Shown piece by piece: positions 47,129 through 56,404 of a DNA stretch of 64,000 nucleotides. The notes beneath the pieces were generated by a model, which was not told the origin of the DNA, searched no databases, and was given only the letters and a program-made list of their open reading frames with translations. A program made the translations under genes and the position numbers. The DNA lies in assembly GCF_007858285.1 (NCBI RefSeq), contig NZ_VFIL01000003.1:549426-613425 (forward strand), given 5' to 3'. Position 1 is the first letter of the stretch. Every line of letters begins with the position of its first letter. The stretch is from Pseudomonas brenneri. GTDB taxonomy: Bacteria; Pseudomonadota; Gammaproteobacteria; Pseudomonadales; Pseudomonadaceae.

Positions 47129-47871
47129 TGGGCTGTGCTCCGTGGATGGGTGGAAAACAGCGTCAGCAGGCGCTCCGGGGTCAGTGCTTGCTTGGGCGTG
47201 GCGTCGAACAGCACGCGGCGGTTCAGGCCGGTGACGCGGTCGGCCAGGCGACCGACGGCCTCCAGGTCGTGTTCGATCCACAGCACGGTGATCCCGGCCT
47301 GGCGCCAGTCGCTCAGCAGGCGTTCGAATACCTGGATCCCGGCTTCGTCGAGGGCCGACATCGGTTCATCGAGGACCAGCAGTTGCGGCGCCGGGATCAA
47401 GCCCTGGGCCAGCAACACACGCTGGCGCTCGCCGCCGGACAGCGCTCCCATGCGGCGTTTGCGCTTGTCTTGCATGCCCACGCGCTCCAGTGCCTCGCCA
47501 ATCGCGCCGGCGTAATGCCGGGACAGCCCAAGAAATGCCGGGCGTCGCTGGCACATGGCGGCCATGAAGTCGTCGACGGTCATCGGCAAGCCGCGGTCGA
47601 ACTCCAGGGCCTGGGGTACGTAGCCGATGGTGCCTGTGGCGCCGGGCCAGTGCAGGCTCAGTTGGCCCTGGTGCGGGGTCTGCCCCAGCAGGGTCTTGAT
47701 CAACGAACTCTTACCGCCACCATTGGGGCCGACCAGGGCGTGGATACTGCCCGGTTGCACCTGGAAACTCACGTTGTCGAGGATCGCGGTACGGCCCAGG
47801 GTCAGCGAGACGTTGTCGAATTCGATCGTCGGGCCGATGCTGGCCACATTCAGGTGTTCAGCCGCCGTCAT
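47125..47871 (-). CDS. fpvD: ABC transporter ATP-binding protein FpvD
   Basis: This 248-residue ATPase has Walker A GPNGGGKSS near residue 49, the signature LSGGERQRVLLAQ, Walker B LLVLDEPMSALD and the switch His in WIEHD. It powers FpvE. It overlaps fpvC by four bases and fpvE by four, so the three are tightly coupled. Confidence 0.9.
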   Translation of the reverse strand: MTAAEHLNVASIGPTIEFDNVSLTLGRTAILDNVSFQVQPGSIHALVGPNGGGKSSLIKTLLGQTPHQGQLSLHWPGATGTIGYVPQALEFDRGLPMTVDDFMAAMCQRRPAFLGLSRHYAGAIGEALERVGMQDKRKRRMGALSGGERQRVLLAQGLIPAPQLLVLDEPMSALDEAGIQVFERLLSDWRQAGITVLWIEHDLEAVGRLADRVTGLNRRVLFDATPKQALTPERLLTLFSTHPRSTAQ

Positions 47872-48788
47872 GCCCCCGACTCCTGGATGGCCCGGACCAC
47901 GGTATTAAGGTTGCCGGTCATTTCCACTTCGTACTTCTCGGCGCTGTATTCACCGTAGGAAATATGCGACAGAGGGTACAGCTTGACCCCCGACTCACGC
48001 TGGATGGTGTCAACGTAAGAGGACGGGAAGTCCATCTCCGAGAAGATCACCTTCACGTCCAGTTCGCGCAGTTGGTCGATGGTCTTCTTCAGTTGGCTCG
48101 GGCTTGGCTCGATGCCATGGGCCGGTTCCACCACGGCGGTCACTTCCAGGCCGAACTCGCGCAGCAGGTAGTCGTAGGCGGCGTGCACCGTGGCCACGCG
48201 CAGGTCGGCGTTGGGCGCGCTGGTGAGCTTGGCCAGGGCATCGGCGCGCATCTGGCGCAGGCGCTTGCCATAGGCACGGGCGTTCTGGGTGTAGGTCTTG
48301 GCGTTGTCCGGGTCGAGCTTACCCAGCTCCCGGGCGATGTTGTTGACCTGGGCAATGGATGCGCTGATGGACAGGAAGGTGTGCGGGTTGACCACTTTGC
48401 CAGCGCCACGGGCCGCATTGCCGGTGGCGGCCAGCAGCGGCACGTTGGCGTTGGCCTCGATCACCGGGATGTCCGGGCGCTCGCTGGTGGCGATCATGCG
48501 GTCGGCGAAGTCATCATGGCCGACGCCATTGAGCACAATCACGTCCAGGCTGCCGATGCGCTTGATATCTTCGGCGCGCGGCTCGTAGGCATGGGGGTTG
48601 AAGCCGGCCGGAATCAGCGGCACCACCTCGGCCTTGTCGCCGACGATATTGGCTACATAGCTGTAGTAGGGGTGCAGGGTGATACCGATACGCAGGCGCT
48701 TGGCCGCCTCGGCATTGGCCAGGGGTGTCAGCAAGACGCTGAACAGGCCCACCAGCAGCAGGCGGAGCAAGGGAGATGACATAGACAT
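47868..48788 (-). CDS. fpvC: Metal-binding periplasmic protein FpvC
   Basis: This 306-residue protein has a signal peptide (cleavage ANA/EAA) and the cluster-A-I fold with His ligands in LHPYYSYV, NPHAYEP and VNPHTFLS plus an acidic ligand region SEMDFPSS. P. aeruginosa FpvC binds iron freed from ferric-pyoverdine. The ATG at 48788 has GAGAGAAG upstream. Similar proteins bind Zn or Mn; the fpv context makes iron most likely. Confidence 0.88.
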   Translation of the reverse strand: MSMSSPLLRLLLVGLFSVLLTPLANAEAAKRLRIGITLHPYYSYVANIVGDKAEVVPLIPAGFNPHAYEPRAEDIKRIGSLDVIVLNGVGHDDFADRMIATSERPDIPVIEANANVPLLAATGNAARGAGKVVNPHTFLSISASIAQVNNIARELGKLDPDNAKTYTQNARAYGKRLRQMRADALAKLTSAPNADLRVATVHAAYDYLLREFGLEVTAVVEPAHGIEPSPSQLKKTIDQLRELDVKVIFSEMDFPSSYVDTIQRESGVKLYPLSHISYGEYSAEKYEVEMTGNLNTVVRAIQESGA

Positions 48789-48822
48789 GGGCAATCGATC
48801 TTCTCTCGGAAACAGCGTGAAT

Positions 48823-49398
48823 TCAGTGGCGATGCTGGCGGGTGACACCAGCGTCGAATTGCGCAACGACCTGCTGCCAGCCAGCGGCGATCAGCCCCTG
48901 GTCGCTAAGGTCGGTCGGGGCGGCCAGGTTGGCGCTGCGGTTGAGCCAGATATCCGGCTCGGCACCGCTCACGCGCATCAGCAGCGAACCGCTGGTTTTG
49001 TTGGCCTGGCTCAAGCCCAGGTACGCCGAAGGCGCCAGCAACTGCCAGCGGTGGTCGCCACGGCTGACCGAACTGGCGTCCTGGGCGAACGGCGCGAAGC
49101 CTTCTTCGGCCAGTTGCGCGGGCGTTGGCAGGGCGCTCTGCTCCTGCTGGAGCAACTGGATTTCATCCAGGGTCACCCGCAGGTCGGCATAGATGCCTTG
49201 CTCGGCGGCGCTCAAGTCGCGACGGGCGTCCAACTGGTGGCTGGACACCGCCTCGACTGCCTGGGTTTCACCGTGCAGGGACACCACCGTGCCGGCGACG
49301 GCCAGGATGATCAGGCACAGCAGCAGGACATAGAGGGTTTCGTGGCCGGCGCCGGCAGGCCGGACGACCTGGGTGGTGCCTGGGGTTACGCTGCTCAT
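48823..49398 (-). CDS. fpvK: Inner-membrane protein FpvK
   Basis: This 191-residue protein has one membrane helix (about 20-42, YVLLLCLIILAVAGTVV) and a periplasmic domain. It has no catalytic motif that I recognise. The position between fpvJ and fpvC matches FpvK of P. aeruginosa, part of the ferric-pyoverdine reductase complex. It overlaps fpvJ by four bases. Confidence 0.8.
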   Translation of the reverse strand: MSSVTPGTTQVVRPAGAGHETLYVLLLCLIILAVAGTVVSLHGETQAVEAVSSHQLDARRDLSAAEQGIYADLRVTLDEIQLLQQEQSALPTPAQLAEEGFAPFAQDASSVSRGDHRWQLLAPSAYLGLSQANKTSGSLLMRVSGAEPDIWLNRSANLAAPTDLSDQGLIAAGWQQVVAQFDAGVTRQHRH

Positions 49399-49724
49399 TG
49401 GGCCTGGATATCCGCTTGGTCGATCTCGACAACGTGACCGGGACCTGCGTCAAACAGCACATAGAACTCGGCGGAAGGTTTCTTGAAGGTCAACGTAGAG
49501 TCTGCGCCCAGCTTACCGGGGACCAGGATGGTCTCGTCGTAGCCGATCACATCCAGGGTCACGCCGGGCGCGCCGCTGCCGTCGGAGAAACCGCCGGTGC
49601 ACTGGATCTGCTCGCCGGGGATTTCCTTGCATTCGCACATCGGGTTGTGGGCCAGGGCTTGGGTGCTTGCGCCGGCGCAGAGGATCAGCACGGCGCAGGC
49701 GCGTGTCAGGCGAATCAAAGTCAT
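49395..49724 (-). CDS. fpvJ: Small periplasmic protein FpvJ
   Basis: This 109-residue protein has a signal peptide (cleavage ALA/HNP). The mature part starts with a Cys pair in MCECKEIPG and has a third Cys (IQCTGG), then a beta-rich domain. It matches FpvJ by position and size. A role as partner of FpvC or the reductase is known only in outline. Confidence 0.8.
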   Translation of the reverse strand: MTLIRLTRACAVLILCAGASTQALAHNPMCECKEIPGEQIQCTGGFSDGSGAPGVTLDVIGYDETILVPGKLGADSTLTFKKPSAEFYVLFDAGPGHVVEIDQADIQAQ

Positions 49725-50260
49725 GGTTTAACTCCTTGCTGGGTCAACCAGGCGACGGTGGCAGGCGAAGCCTGGCTCAAGGGAATGGAGGCCTGTTGCA
49801 TGCTGCCGTCCCAGCCTTCCATGGTGATCCACAGTTCGGCGTCGGGCGATGTGCGTTCAGGAACCGGCAGGGCGGCGCCCATGCGGTATGGGGTGCCGAA
49901 GAAAATCACCCCGGCGGCGCGCAGGCTACGGGGTTTGCCGATACGCAGGTAAGTGGCCTTGACCTGCTTGACGCACTCTTTGCACAGCGCGGCATTGAAG
50001 GATTTCATCGGGCCTGCCGGGTCCGGGCGCGGGGCTTCGTTGCGCAGTTCGGCCAGTGTCAGGCTCCACGGGCCGACCTGCACCTCGCCCACTTCACGTT
50101 CGCCCAGGCCGCTGTCGCCGCGAAACAGTGCGGCATCGGCAAAGTATTTGGGCATGAAGCCCAGAGGCACCAGCAACAGCAGGACATTGATATGAAAACG
50201 CCATTTGTGCCAAAAGGCCCGCAGCGGCGAGGGTGGTTGCACGGTAGTGGCCTTGTTCAT
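49721..50260 (-). CDS. fpvH: Inner-membrane protein FpvH
   Basis: This 179-residue protein has one N-terminal membrane helix (about 23-40, INVLLLLVPLGFMP) and a periplasmic domain with CKEC near residue 92. It matches FpvH, which assists FpvG. The ATG overlaps the fpvG stop as ATGA. Confidence 0.82.
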   Translation of the reverse strand: MNKATTVQPPSPLRAFWHKWRFHINVLLLLVPLGFMPKYFADAALFRGDSGLGEREVGEVQVGPWSLTLAELRNEAPRPDPAGPMKSFNAALCKECVKQVKATYLRIGKPRSLRAAGVIFFGTPYRMGAALPVPERTSPDAELWITMEGWDGSMQQASIPLSQASPATVAWLTQQGVKP

Positions 50261-51468
50261 CGTATGCCCTCCGGGGTTTCAGTCTGCAGGGCTGGCGTGG
50301 CTTGAGAGTGCTCGGCCTGGCGTTGTGCCTTGTTGTTGCGTTTGAAAGCATGCAGCGTCGCCAGCGCGGTGCGTTTGCTCCAGATCAACAGCCCGCTGAG
50401 GACCATCATGCTCAGCAACAGGCCGAAAAACGCCCAGATCAGCTTGATCCACAGGCCGCCAAAGTCGCCGGTGTGCAGTGGGCGCATGGACTCGGTGACG
50501 AACTCCAGGGCCGAGCGGTCTGACAGCAGGTGCGAGGAGGCGATTTCACCGTTGTAGGGGTTGATCTCGGCGGTCTGGAACATCAGCGGGTACCAGCCAC
50601 GTCCACCAATGCTCAGGTGGCTGTAGGCGGTACTTGGCAGGGTGATGAAGGTGGTTTCCAGCCCGGGAATACGCTCGGTGGCAATACGAATCGCTTCGTC
50701 GATGGGCATCATGGGGGCCGGTACGCCAGGGTCAGACATCGGCACCTTGTCCCGGCTGATCACCGGCACAATTGGCGCTGTGGAAATAGTGATCTGGTTA
50801 TCCGACAGTGTCGCTTCGATCAGGAACCAGGTGCCGGTAATGGAGATGACGGCGATAAACCAGATCGACCAGATCCCGCTCAGGCGATGAAAGTCGCCCC
50901 AGAAGATCCGCGCGCCATGCTTGAAACGCAGGGTGGGTTTGAAAAAGCCTTTCCAGAAACGTTTGTAGACCACCAGGCCCGTGACCAGCGACGCCAGCAT
51001 CGGCAAGCCGAGAAACGACACCAGATACCAGCCCCAGCTGTAGCCATTGGTGAAGGGCACCAGCCACCACCCATGCAAGGCGCGGGTGAACTGCTCGAAG
51101 TTGAACGATGGGCTGATGCCCTGGATCACTCCGGTGTAGGGGTTGACGTAGACCGTCACGGCGCGCCCGTCGGGGTAGGTGACCCGGGCCATCAGTGCAA
51201 AGTGGGACTCGTCGTGACGGATCAGGTCGGTGACGATCAGGTCCGGTTCGGCGCGGTTCATCGCCTTGATGATCTGGTCATAGCTCAATAGCTCGGTGTC
51301 ATCAGCGGGCTTGTCGGCACGGATATCCGGGTTGGCCAGCCAGACGATTTCCTGGCTGACCACCGCCAGGGTCCCAGTGACGCAGACGATCAGCACAAAG
51401 AACCAGATGGGCAATGCCAGCCAGCTGTGGACGAGAAACCAGAGTTTGGAGCGTGACTTCTTCGACAT
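50257..51468 (-). CDS. fpvG: Ferric-pyoverdine reductase FpvG (PepSY membrane protein)
   Basis: This 403-residue inner-membrane protein has four membrane helices (about 12-38, 148-170, 198-218, 348-370) and periplasmic PepSY-like domains, with conserved His in VHSWLALP, LHGWWLVPF and GDFHRLSGIWS, which could hold haem. FpvG reduces Fe(III) in pyoverdine so the metal is released in the periplasm. It is first of the eight-gene operon fpvGHJKCDEF. Confidence 0.88.
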   Translation of the reverse strand: MSKKSRSKLWFLVHSWLALPIWFFVLIVCVTGTLAVVSQEIVWLANPDIRADKPADDTELLSYDQIIKAMNRAEPDLIVTDLIRHDESHFALMARVTYPDGRAVTVYVNPYTGVIQGISPSFNFEQFTRALHGWWLVPFTNGYSWGWYLVSFLGLPMLASLVTGLVVYKRFWKGFFKPTLRFKHGARIFWGDFHRLSGIWSIWFIAVISITGTWFLIEATLSDNQITISTAPIVPVISRDKVPMSDPGVPAPMMPIDEAIRIATERIPGLETTFITLPSTAYSHLSIGGRGWYPLMFQTAEINPYNGEIASSHLLSDRSALEFVTESMRPLHTGDFGGLWIKLIWAFFGLLLSMMVLSGLLIWSKRTALATLHAFKRNNKAQRQAEHSQATPALQTETPEGIR

Positions 51469-51536
51469 GTCTATGGGGGTCTTGATCGGGAGGGGGCAGA
51501 GAAGGCCCGGGAAAGGCCCAGTCGTAGCTTTTGCTT

Positions 51537-51560
51537 ACGCGACGGGCTGTATCTAAGTTA
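51537..51560 (-). promoter_or_regulatory. Weak PvdS-box candidate for the fpvG operon (TAACT-N16-CGT)
   Basis: On the minus strand TAACT (51560-51556) and CGT (51539-51537) are exactly 16 bases apart, one mismatch from TAAAT. It lies about 70 bases before fpvG. A partial Fur-like GATGAGAATCGC is nearby (51566-51577). Confidence 0.4.
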
Positions 51561-51653
51561 AGACGGATGAGAATCGCAAAACCCTAAGGCGAAAATGAAA
51601 GTAAATGTTTCAGATGTGCATTTGCCGGTAGTTCTGCCTGACGTGCACCAAAC

Positions 51654-51754
51654 TGTAGGCGCTGGCTTGCCAGCGATAATCGTCAACGATAACGGGGGCA
51701 TGCCTGATGCCCCGCGTTGTTCTCGGGTTTTTCGCCGGCAAGCCGGCTCCTACA
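51654..51754. repeat. Diverged REPIN
   Basis: TGTAGGCGCTGGCTTGCCAGCG at 51654 and TCGCCGGCAAGCCGGCTCCTACA ending at 51754 are imperfect inverse copies, a different REP subtype from the GCGGGCTTG elements. It fills much of the 320-base gap between fpvG and the VOC gene. Confidence 0.7.
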
Positions 51755-51788
51755 TGTGATCGGGTTCTCATGTTGCAACGTATAGCGG

Positions 51789-52244
51789 CTATGGGAACAG
51801 ATCCTTGGCGCGCTGGCGAATCTGTTCCTCGGTCAATTCTTCTATATGGGTGGCGAGGAACCACACATGCCCGAACGGATCCTTCAACGTCCCGGAGCGG
51901 TCGCCGTAGAACTGATCCTTGGGTTCGGAAATTACCGTGGCGCCGGCTGCGATGGCTTGTTTGTACTGCGCGTCCACGTCTGTCACATAAAGGTGCAGGC
52001 CAACGCTGGTGGGATGGCTGCCAGGACTGCCGAAGGCCATTTCATCGCAGGGTGAGGCCAGCATGATTGGCGAATCACCAATGCGCAGCTCGGCATGGCC
52101 AACCTTACCGTCCGGCATGTCCAGGCGCATGATTTGAATGGCACCGAAGGCTTTTTTATAAAACTCGATCGCTTCAGCCGCCTTATCGATACCCAGGTAG
52201 GGCGTGATGCTGTGATAGCCCTCGGGAATGGGTTTGACGCTCAT
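51789..52244 (-). CDS. VOC-superfamily protein (PhnB/glyoxalase-like)
   Basis: This 151-residue protein has two beta-alpha-beta-beta-beta modules of the vicinal-oxygen-chelate fold, with ITPYLGIDKAAEAIEFYKKAFG at the N-terminus (split: ITPYLGIDKAAEAIE, FYKKAFG) and DPFGHVWFLATH at the C-terminus. The start at 52244 has AAGGAGAACGAA upstream. Substrate is unknown; PhnB-like proteins of this size lack a clear reaction. Confidence 0.82.
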   Translation of the reverse strand: MSVKPIPEGYHSITPYLGIDKAAEAIEFYKKAFGAIQIMRLDMPDGKVGHAELRIGDSPIMLASPCDEMAFGSPGSHPTSVGLHLYVTDVDAQYKQAIAAGATVISEPKDQFYGDRSGTLKDPFGHVWFLATHIEELTEEQIRQRAKDLFP

Positions 52245-52469
52245 TTCGTTCTCCTTGAGGTTGTACAGGGGGCCGGTTTTTCCGGTCTGTTCACTATAGG
52301 CCAGGTCTTTCGTGGCCTCTGGGCACCCGACGACTGTCATGTTTGGCTTGGCGTGAGCGCTGCCCCCTGAATATTTGCACAACAGAGGCTTGACCTTGAC
52401 TTAACTAGAGGTTTTACCCTGCGTGGCATCGGATCGCACGATTGCACCTACAGAGAGAGGGGATTGGTC

Positions 52470-52835
52470 ATGCAGGTATCAGCGAAAAGTCATGGTTTTA
52501 CCCAAATGATCGAGTTTCAGATCGAGCCCCGGCAGCAGTCCGCGCTGGTGTTGGCGCTGTCTGAGCAGACCGAGCGCCTGGCCCAAGGCCATGAGGGGTT
52601 TCTGAGCGCCAGTGTGCAGGTCAGCGAAGATGGGCGGCGGGTGCTCAACTACCTGCAGTGGCAGACCCGCGAAGATGGCGATACGGCGTTCAAGTGCCTG
52701 GAGCGTGAGGGCGAGGATTTTTGGACATTGATTCGTGCCCATCAGGCCACGGCCGTGACCTTTGGCTCATTCCAGGTGCTGCGCAGTATCGAGCGCAGCC
52801 AGGACAACGCCTTGGCGTGCAACCTATATAGATAG
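52470..52835 (+). CDS. ABM-domain protein (antibiotic biosynthesis monooxygenase-like)
   Basis: This 121-residue ferredoxin-like-fold protein has the ABM pattern MIEFQIEPRQQ, EGFLSASVQVSEDG and VLNYLQWQTRED. Family members are monooxygenases, haem-degrading enzymes or signal proteins; catalytic residues are not clear here. I chose ATG 52470 over TTG 52464. Its end overlaps the end of the convergent sfnR-like gene by 12 bases. Confidence 0.72.
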   Translation: MQVSAKSHGFTQMIEFQIEPRQQSALVLALSEQTERLAQGHEGFLSASVQVSEDGRRVLNYLQWQTREDGDTAFKCLEREGEDFWTLIRAHQATAVTFGSFQVLRSIERSQDNALACNLYR

Positions 52836-53927
52836 ATGCAGCATGCGTTCACCTTGCAGGTTTCCCCCAGGGCGGCGCTTGTTCACCGCCAGTTCACCGA
52901 TCTTGATCAGGCGCGTACGCGTGACATTGCGGCTCAGGCCCAGCAGGTTGGCGGTATGTACCTGGTTGTAGTGGCTGAAGCGGTAGGCGGCGCGCAGCAA
53001 CGCGTCCTCGACTTTTTCATGCAAGGCGCCGGCCTGTTCGTCGAACAGCTTCTGGAAGGCGCGCTCCAACAAGGCTTCTGCGCTGTTGTCGATGCAGTGC
53101 TGGCTGTCGTCCTGGCGCTCGATGCGCATGTTCGACAGGCGCAGGTCATCGCGCTCGATTACGCCATTGCGGCAAATCAGCAGGGTGTGGTGAATGACGT
53201 TTTCCAGTTCACGAATATTGCCCGGCCAACTGTAACCCTTGAGCCTTTGCTCGGCCTCGGGGCTGATGGTGATGGGGCCGTAGCCCAGGCGCTGGCTGTA
53301 GGCGTCGATAAAGTGCCGGGTCAGGGGCAGGATATCGCCGGGGCGTTCGCGCAAGGGGCTCAGTTCCAGGCTGACCACGTCCAGGCGGTAATACAGGTCT
53401 TCACGGAAATGCCCGGCGTTGATGGCTTTTTCCAGTTGTACATTGGTCGCCGCCAGTACCCGCACGTCAATGGGAATGCTCTTGCGTGACCCCAGGCGCA
53501 CCACTTCGCGCTCTTGCAGGACGCGCAGCAGCTTGACCTGGATGGCCATGGGCAGATCACCGATCTCATCGAGGAACAAGGTGCCGCCGTCGGCCTCTTC
53601 GAACCAGCCGGCCTTGGCACTGAGGGCGCCGGTGAACGCGCCTTTTTCATGACCGAACAACTCTGCCTCCACCAGCGATTCGGAAAACGCCCCGCAGTTC
53701 ACCGCCACGAAGGGCCGGTTGCGCCGGGCGCTGAGGTTGTGGATGTGGCGGGCCACCAGCTCTTTACCAGTGCCGGTTTCGCCGATGATCAGCACGCTGG
53801 CTTCGCTGGGCGCCACTTGCTGGATATGCGCGAGCAGGGCCTGGGATTTCGGGTCCTCGAAGACTTGCGCGGTGGCGCGAATCGACGTGGCGAGGGCGGG
53901 CGAGGGCGGTAGGGTCAAAAGCTGCAT
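52824..53927 (-). CDS. sfnR: Sigma-54 activator SfnR-like
   Basis: This 367-residue protein is an AAA+ enhancer-binding protein without a receiver domain. It has Walker A GETGTGKE near 49, the sigma-54 contact loop GAFTGA, Walker [12 protein letters not shown] and a C-terminal Fis-type helix ([16 protein letters not shown]). The ATG at 53927 has GAGG upstream; a GTG lies at 53933. SfnR of P. putida drives sulfone and sulfonate genes under sulfate limitation. Lack of a sensor domain suggests control by its own level. It follows msuC by nine bases. Confidence 0.85.
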   Translation of the reverse strand: MQLLTLPPSPALATSIRATAQVFEDPKSQALLAHIQQVAPSEASVLIIGETGTGKELVARHIHNLSARRNRPFVAVNCGAFSESLVEAELFGHEKGAFTGALSAKAGWFEEADGGTLFLDEIGDLPMAIQVKLLRVLQEREVVRLGSRKSIPIDVRVLAATNVQLEKAINAGHFREDLYYRLDVVSLELSPLRERPGDILPLTRHFIDAYSQRLGYGPITISPEAEQRLKGYSWPGNIRELENVIHHTLLICRNGVIERDDLRLSNMRIERQDDSQHCIDNSAEALLERAFQKLFDEQAGALHEKVEDALLRAAYRFSHYNQVHTANLLGLSRNVTRTRLIKIGELAVNKRRPGGNLQGERMLHLSI

Positions 53928-53936
53928 GGGCACCTC

Positions 53937-55124
53937 TTAGGAATAGAACGTTGGCGTCGGCAGGGACTGGTTCAAGGCCCAGTCACCCAGTTCGTGGAGT
54001 TTGTAGTCCACCGGATCGTGCAGGCTTTGGGTGCGCAGGTTGCGCCAGTGGCGGTCCAGGCGCAGCGAGGCGTGGGTGGAGCGGGCGCCGGTGACTTCAA
54101 ACAGGCGGCTGCACAGCTCCAGGCCGTTGCGGGTGGCGGCGACCTTGGCCGTGGCGATGGCAATCGCCAGTTGCCCGCGCTCGTCTTCACTCAAGGCAGG
54201 GCCCTTGGCCCAGGCCTGGTCCAGCAACTCGGCGGCCCGTTGTACCAGCAGGCGCACGCCTTCCAGCGCGACCCAGAACTCGCCGTAGTGGTTGAGCACA
54301 TAAGGGTCCTGACGCACATCCTGGACGCTGGATTTATGCCAGGGCCGGGTTTCGGCGAGGGTGTAGTTGCGCGCCTCCTCAAACGCGCCTTCGGCAATGC
54401 CGAGGAACATATGGGTGAATGTCAGTTGGGCAATCAATGGACGCAGGCAGGCGAACGGCGTGCTAAGGGGGCCGGGGTCGAGCAACAGCTCTGACTCTTC
54501 GACCCGGACGCGTTCAAAGCTGGCGCTGCCACTGTCGGTCTGGCGCTGGCCGATACTGTTCCAATCGTTATGCACGGTAATGCCACTGCGCCCGCTGGGA
54601 ATGGCGGCGATCAGCAGCTTGCCGCCGGCGCTTTCATCGACGGCCGAGGCGATCAGCATCTGCGAGTCGCTGGCGCCGGAGCAGAAGCTCTTTTTACCGG
54701 AAAACTCACGCCAGCCGCCGAAATCCTTGACCACCGTGCGCGTGTCCAGCGGGTTCAGGGCATTGCCCCAGAACCAGTGCTTGCGGGCGGTCTGTTCGAA
54801 CCAGGGCTGCCATTGCTCCGGGCGGGAAAACAGGCGCACGGTGGCCAACATCAGATGATGGAAGCCGAAGACGTGGGCGATGGAACTGTCGACTTTGGCG
54901 AACTCGCGCACGATTTCCAGGGTTTCGCTCCAGCGTGCGCCAAGGCCGCCGTACTGGGTGGGAATGCTCAGGGCCAGCAGGCCACTGTGGCGCAGGGCGT
55001 CGCGCTCAGTCTTGGGCGTACCGCCGCGCTCGTCACGCTCCACGGCGCTGAGGGCGAATTCGGCGGCCAGCAGCTTGGCGGTCTGCAAGGGGGTTGGCAG
55101 GACGCTATGGGGTTTGGCTGTCAC
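53937..55124 (-). CDS. msuC: Flavin monooxygenase MsuC (SfnB family, acyl-CoA dehydrogenase fold)
   Basis: This 395-residue protein has the acyl-CoA dehydrogenase fold of the DszC/SfnB group (FGFHHLMLATVRLF, GKKSFCSGASDSQ, LEEARNY-like EEARNYTLAETRPW). The GTG at 55124 has GAGGAG upstream; longer in-frame sequence is not supported. MsuC in P. aeruginosa oxidises methanesulfinate to methanesulfonate using reduced flavin. The order msuD, msuC, sfnR equals P. aeruginosa except that msuE (the flavin reductase) is missing. Confidence 0.85.
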   Translation of the reverse strand: MTAKPHSVLPTPLQTAKLLAAEFALSAVERDERGGTPKTERDALRHSGLLALSIPTQYGGLGARWSETLEIVREFAKVDSSIAHVFGFHHLMLATVRLFSRPEQWQPWFEQTARKHWFWGNALNPLDTRTVVKDFGGWREFSGKKSFCSGASDSQMLIASAVDESAGGKLLIAAIPSGRSGITVHNDWNSIGQRQTDSGSASFERVRVEESELLLDPGPLSTPFACLRPLIAQLTFTHMFLGIAEGAFEEARNYTLAETRPWHKSSVQDVRQDPYVLNHYGEFWVALEGVRLLVQRAAELLDQAWAKGPALSEDERGQLAIAIATAKVAATRNGLELCSRLFEVTGARSTHASLRLDRHWRNLRTQSLHDPVDYKLHELGDWALNQSLPTPTFYS

Positions 55125-55163
55125 GCGGAGCTCCTCAAAAAACCTAATGCCTGACGCAATCAC

Positions 55164-55190
55164 TGTGGGAGCGGCAAGCCAGCTCCCACA
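55164..55190. repeat. Short REP-like palindrome between msuD and msuC
   Basis: TGTGGGAGC-N9-GCTCCCACA is a perfect 9-bp palindrome inside the operon. It may cause partial termination or stabilise upstream RNA. Confidence 0.65.
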
Positions 55191-55201
55191 TAAAGTTGAT
55201 A

Positions 55202-56338
55202 TCAGCGTTTTGGCAGTACATCGTTGGCAATCATTTCGCCGAACGGCCCGGTGAGGTTGGTGACGCCACGTCCGGCAAGGCTGGCGTAGGGTTCCGGCAG
55301 CAACGGGAACACCAGTTCGGCAAAGCGATAGGCTTCTTCCAGGTGCGGGTAGCCGGAAAAAATGAAGCTCTCGATACCGAGGTCGGCGTACTCCTTGATC
55401 CGCTCGGCCACTTGCTGCGGGTTGCCCACCAATGCAGTGCCAGCACCTCCGCGCACCAGGCCGACGCCGGCCCATAGGTTGGGGGCGATTTCCAGGTTGT
55501 CGCGCCGCCCATCGTGCAGGGCAGCCATGCGGCGCTGGCCTTCGGAGTCAAAGCGCGAGAAGGATTTTTGCGCGGCGGCGATGGTGTCGTCGCTGATGTG
55601 CTCGATCAACCTGGCGGCTGCTTTCCAGGCCTCGTCTTCGGTTTCGCGCACGATCACATGCAGGCGGATCCCGAACTTGACGGTACGGCCATGGCGGGCT
55701 GCGCGCTCGCGCACATCGGCGAGTTTTTCCGCGACAGCTGCCGGTGGTTCGCCCCAGGTCAGGTACACGTCCACCTGCTCGGCGGCGAGGTCATGGGCGG
55801 CATCGGATGACCCACCGAAGTACAGCGGCGGGTAGGGCTTCTGGACCGGCGGATAGAGGGCCTTGGCGTTTTGCACCTTCAGGTGTTTGCCTTCAAAGTC
55901 GACAGATTCGCCCTGCAATACCCGGCGCCAGATCTTGAGGAACTCATCGGTCACCTCATAACGTTCGCTGTGGTCGAGGAAGCTGCCGTCACCGCGGTTT
56001 TCATCGGGGTCGCCGCCGGTCACCACGTTGATCAGCAGGCGGCCGTTGGACAGGCGGTCGAGGGTGGCGGCCATGCGCGCGGACACGGTGGGCGAGATGA
56101 TCCCCGGGCGGATTGCCACTAGGTAGCGCAGGCGCTCGGTCAAGGGCACCAGCGCCGAGGCAATGACCCAGGAGTCTTCGCAGGAGCGGCCTGTGGGAAT
56201 CAGTACGCCGTGGTAGCCGAGGTTGTCGGCGGCCTGGGCCACTTGTTTCAGGTAGTTGAGGGTGACTGGGCGGGCGCCTTGGGTGGTACCGAGGAAATGG
56301 CCGTCGCCATGGGTCGGAAGAAACCAGAAAACATCCAT
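55202..56338 (-). CDS. msuD: FMNH2-dependent methanesulfonate monooxygenase MsuD
   Basis: This 378-residue luciferase-fold enzyme is close to SsuD/MsuD, with [15 protein letters not shown] at the N-terminus, [26 protein letters not shown] and [21 protein letters not shown] (the mobile loop region). It splits methanesulfonate to formaldehyde and sulfite using FMNH2. The ATG at 56338 has AAGGAC upstream. The C-terminus differs from E. coli SsuD. A reductase must come from elsewhere in the genome. Confidence 0.87.
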   Translation of the reverse strand: MDVFWFLPTHGDGHFLGTTQGARPVTLNYLKQVAQAADNLGYHGVLIPTGRSCEDSWVIASALVPLTERLRYLVAIRPGIISPTVSARMAATLDRLSNGRLLINVVTGGDPDENRGDGSFLDHSERYEVTDEFLKIWRRVLQGESVDFEGKHLKVQNAKALYPPVQKPYPPLYFGGSSDAAHDLAAEQVDVYLTWGEPPAAVAEKLADVRERAARHGRTVKFGIRLHVIVRETEDEAWKAAARLIEHISDDTIAAAQKSFSRFDSEGQRRMAALHDGRRDNLEIAPNLWAGVGLVRGGAGTALVGNPQQVAERIKEYADLGIESFIFSGYPHLEEAYRFAELVFPLLPEPYASLAGRGVTNLTGPFGEMIANDVLPKR

Positions 56339-56380
56339 GACAAGTCCTTGAGCGGTGTTCAACAGGGAGTGTTGCCGGAT

Positions 56381-56404
56381 CAACAGTTGTATGGGCAACA
56401 GTTG
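56381..56404. promoter_or_regulatory. Two CAACAGTTG palindromes 15 bases apart
   Basis: CAACAGTTG at 56381-56389 and 56396-56404 are exact copies of a symmetric 9-mer about 45-65 bases before msuD. They are a candidate regulator site; the AT-rich stretch further upstream (56440-56490) could be a CysB-type site or promoter. Confidence 0.4.
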
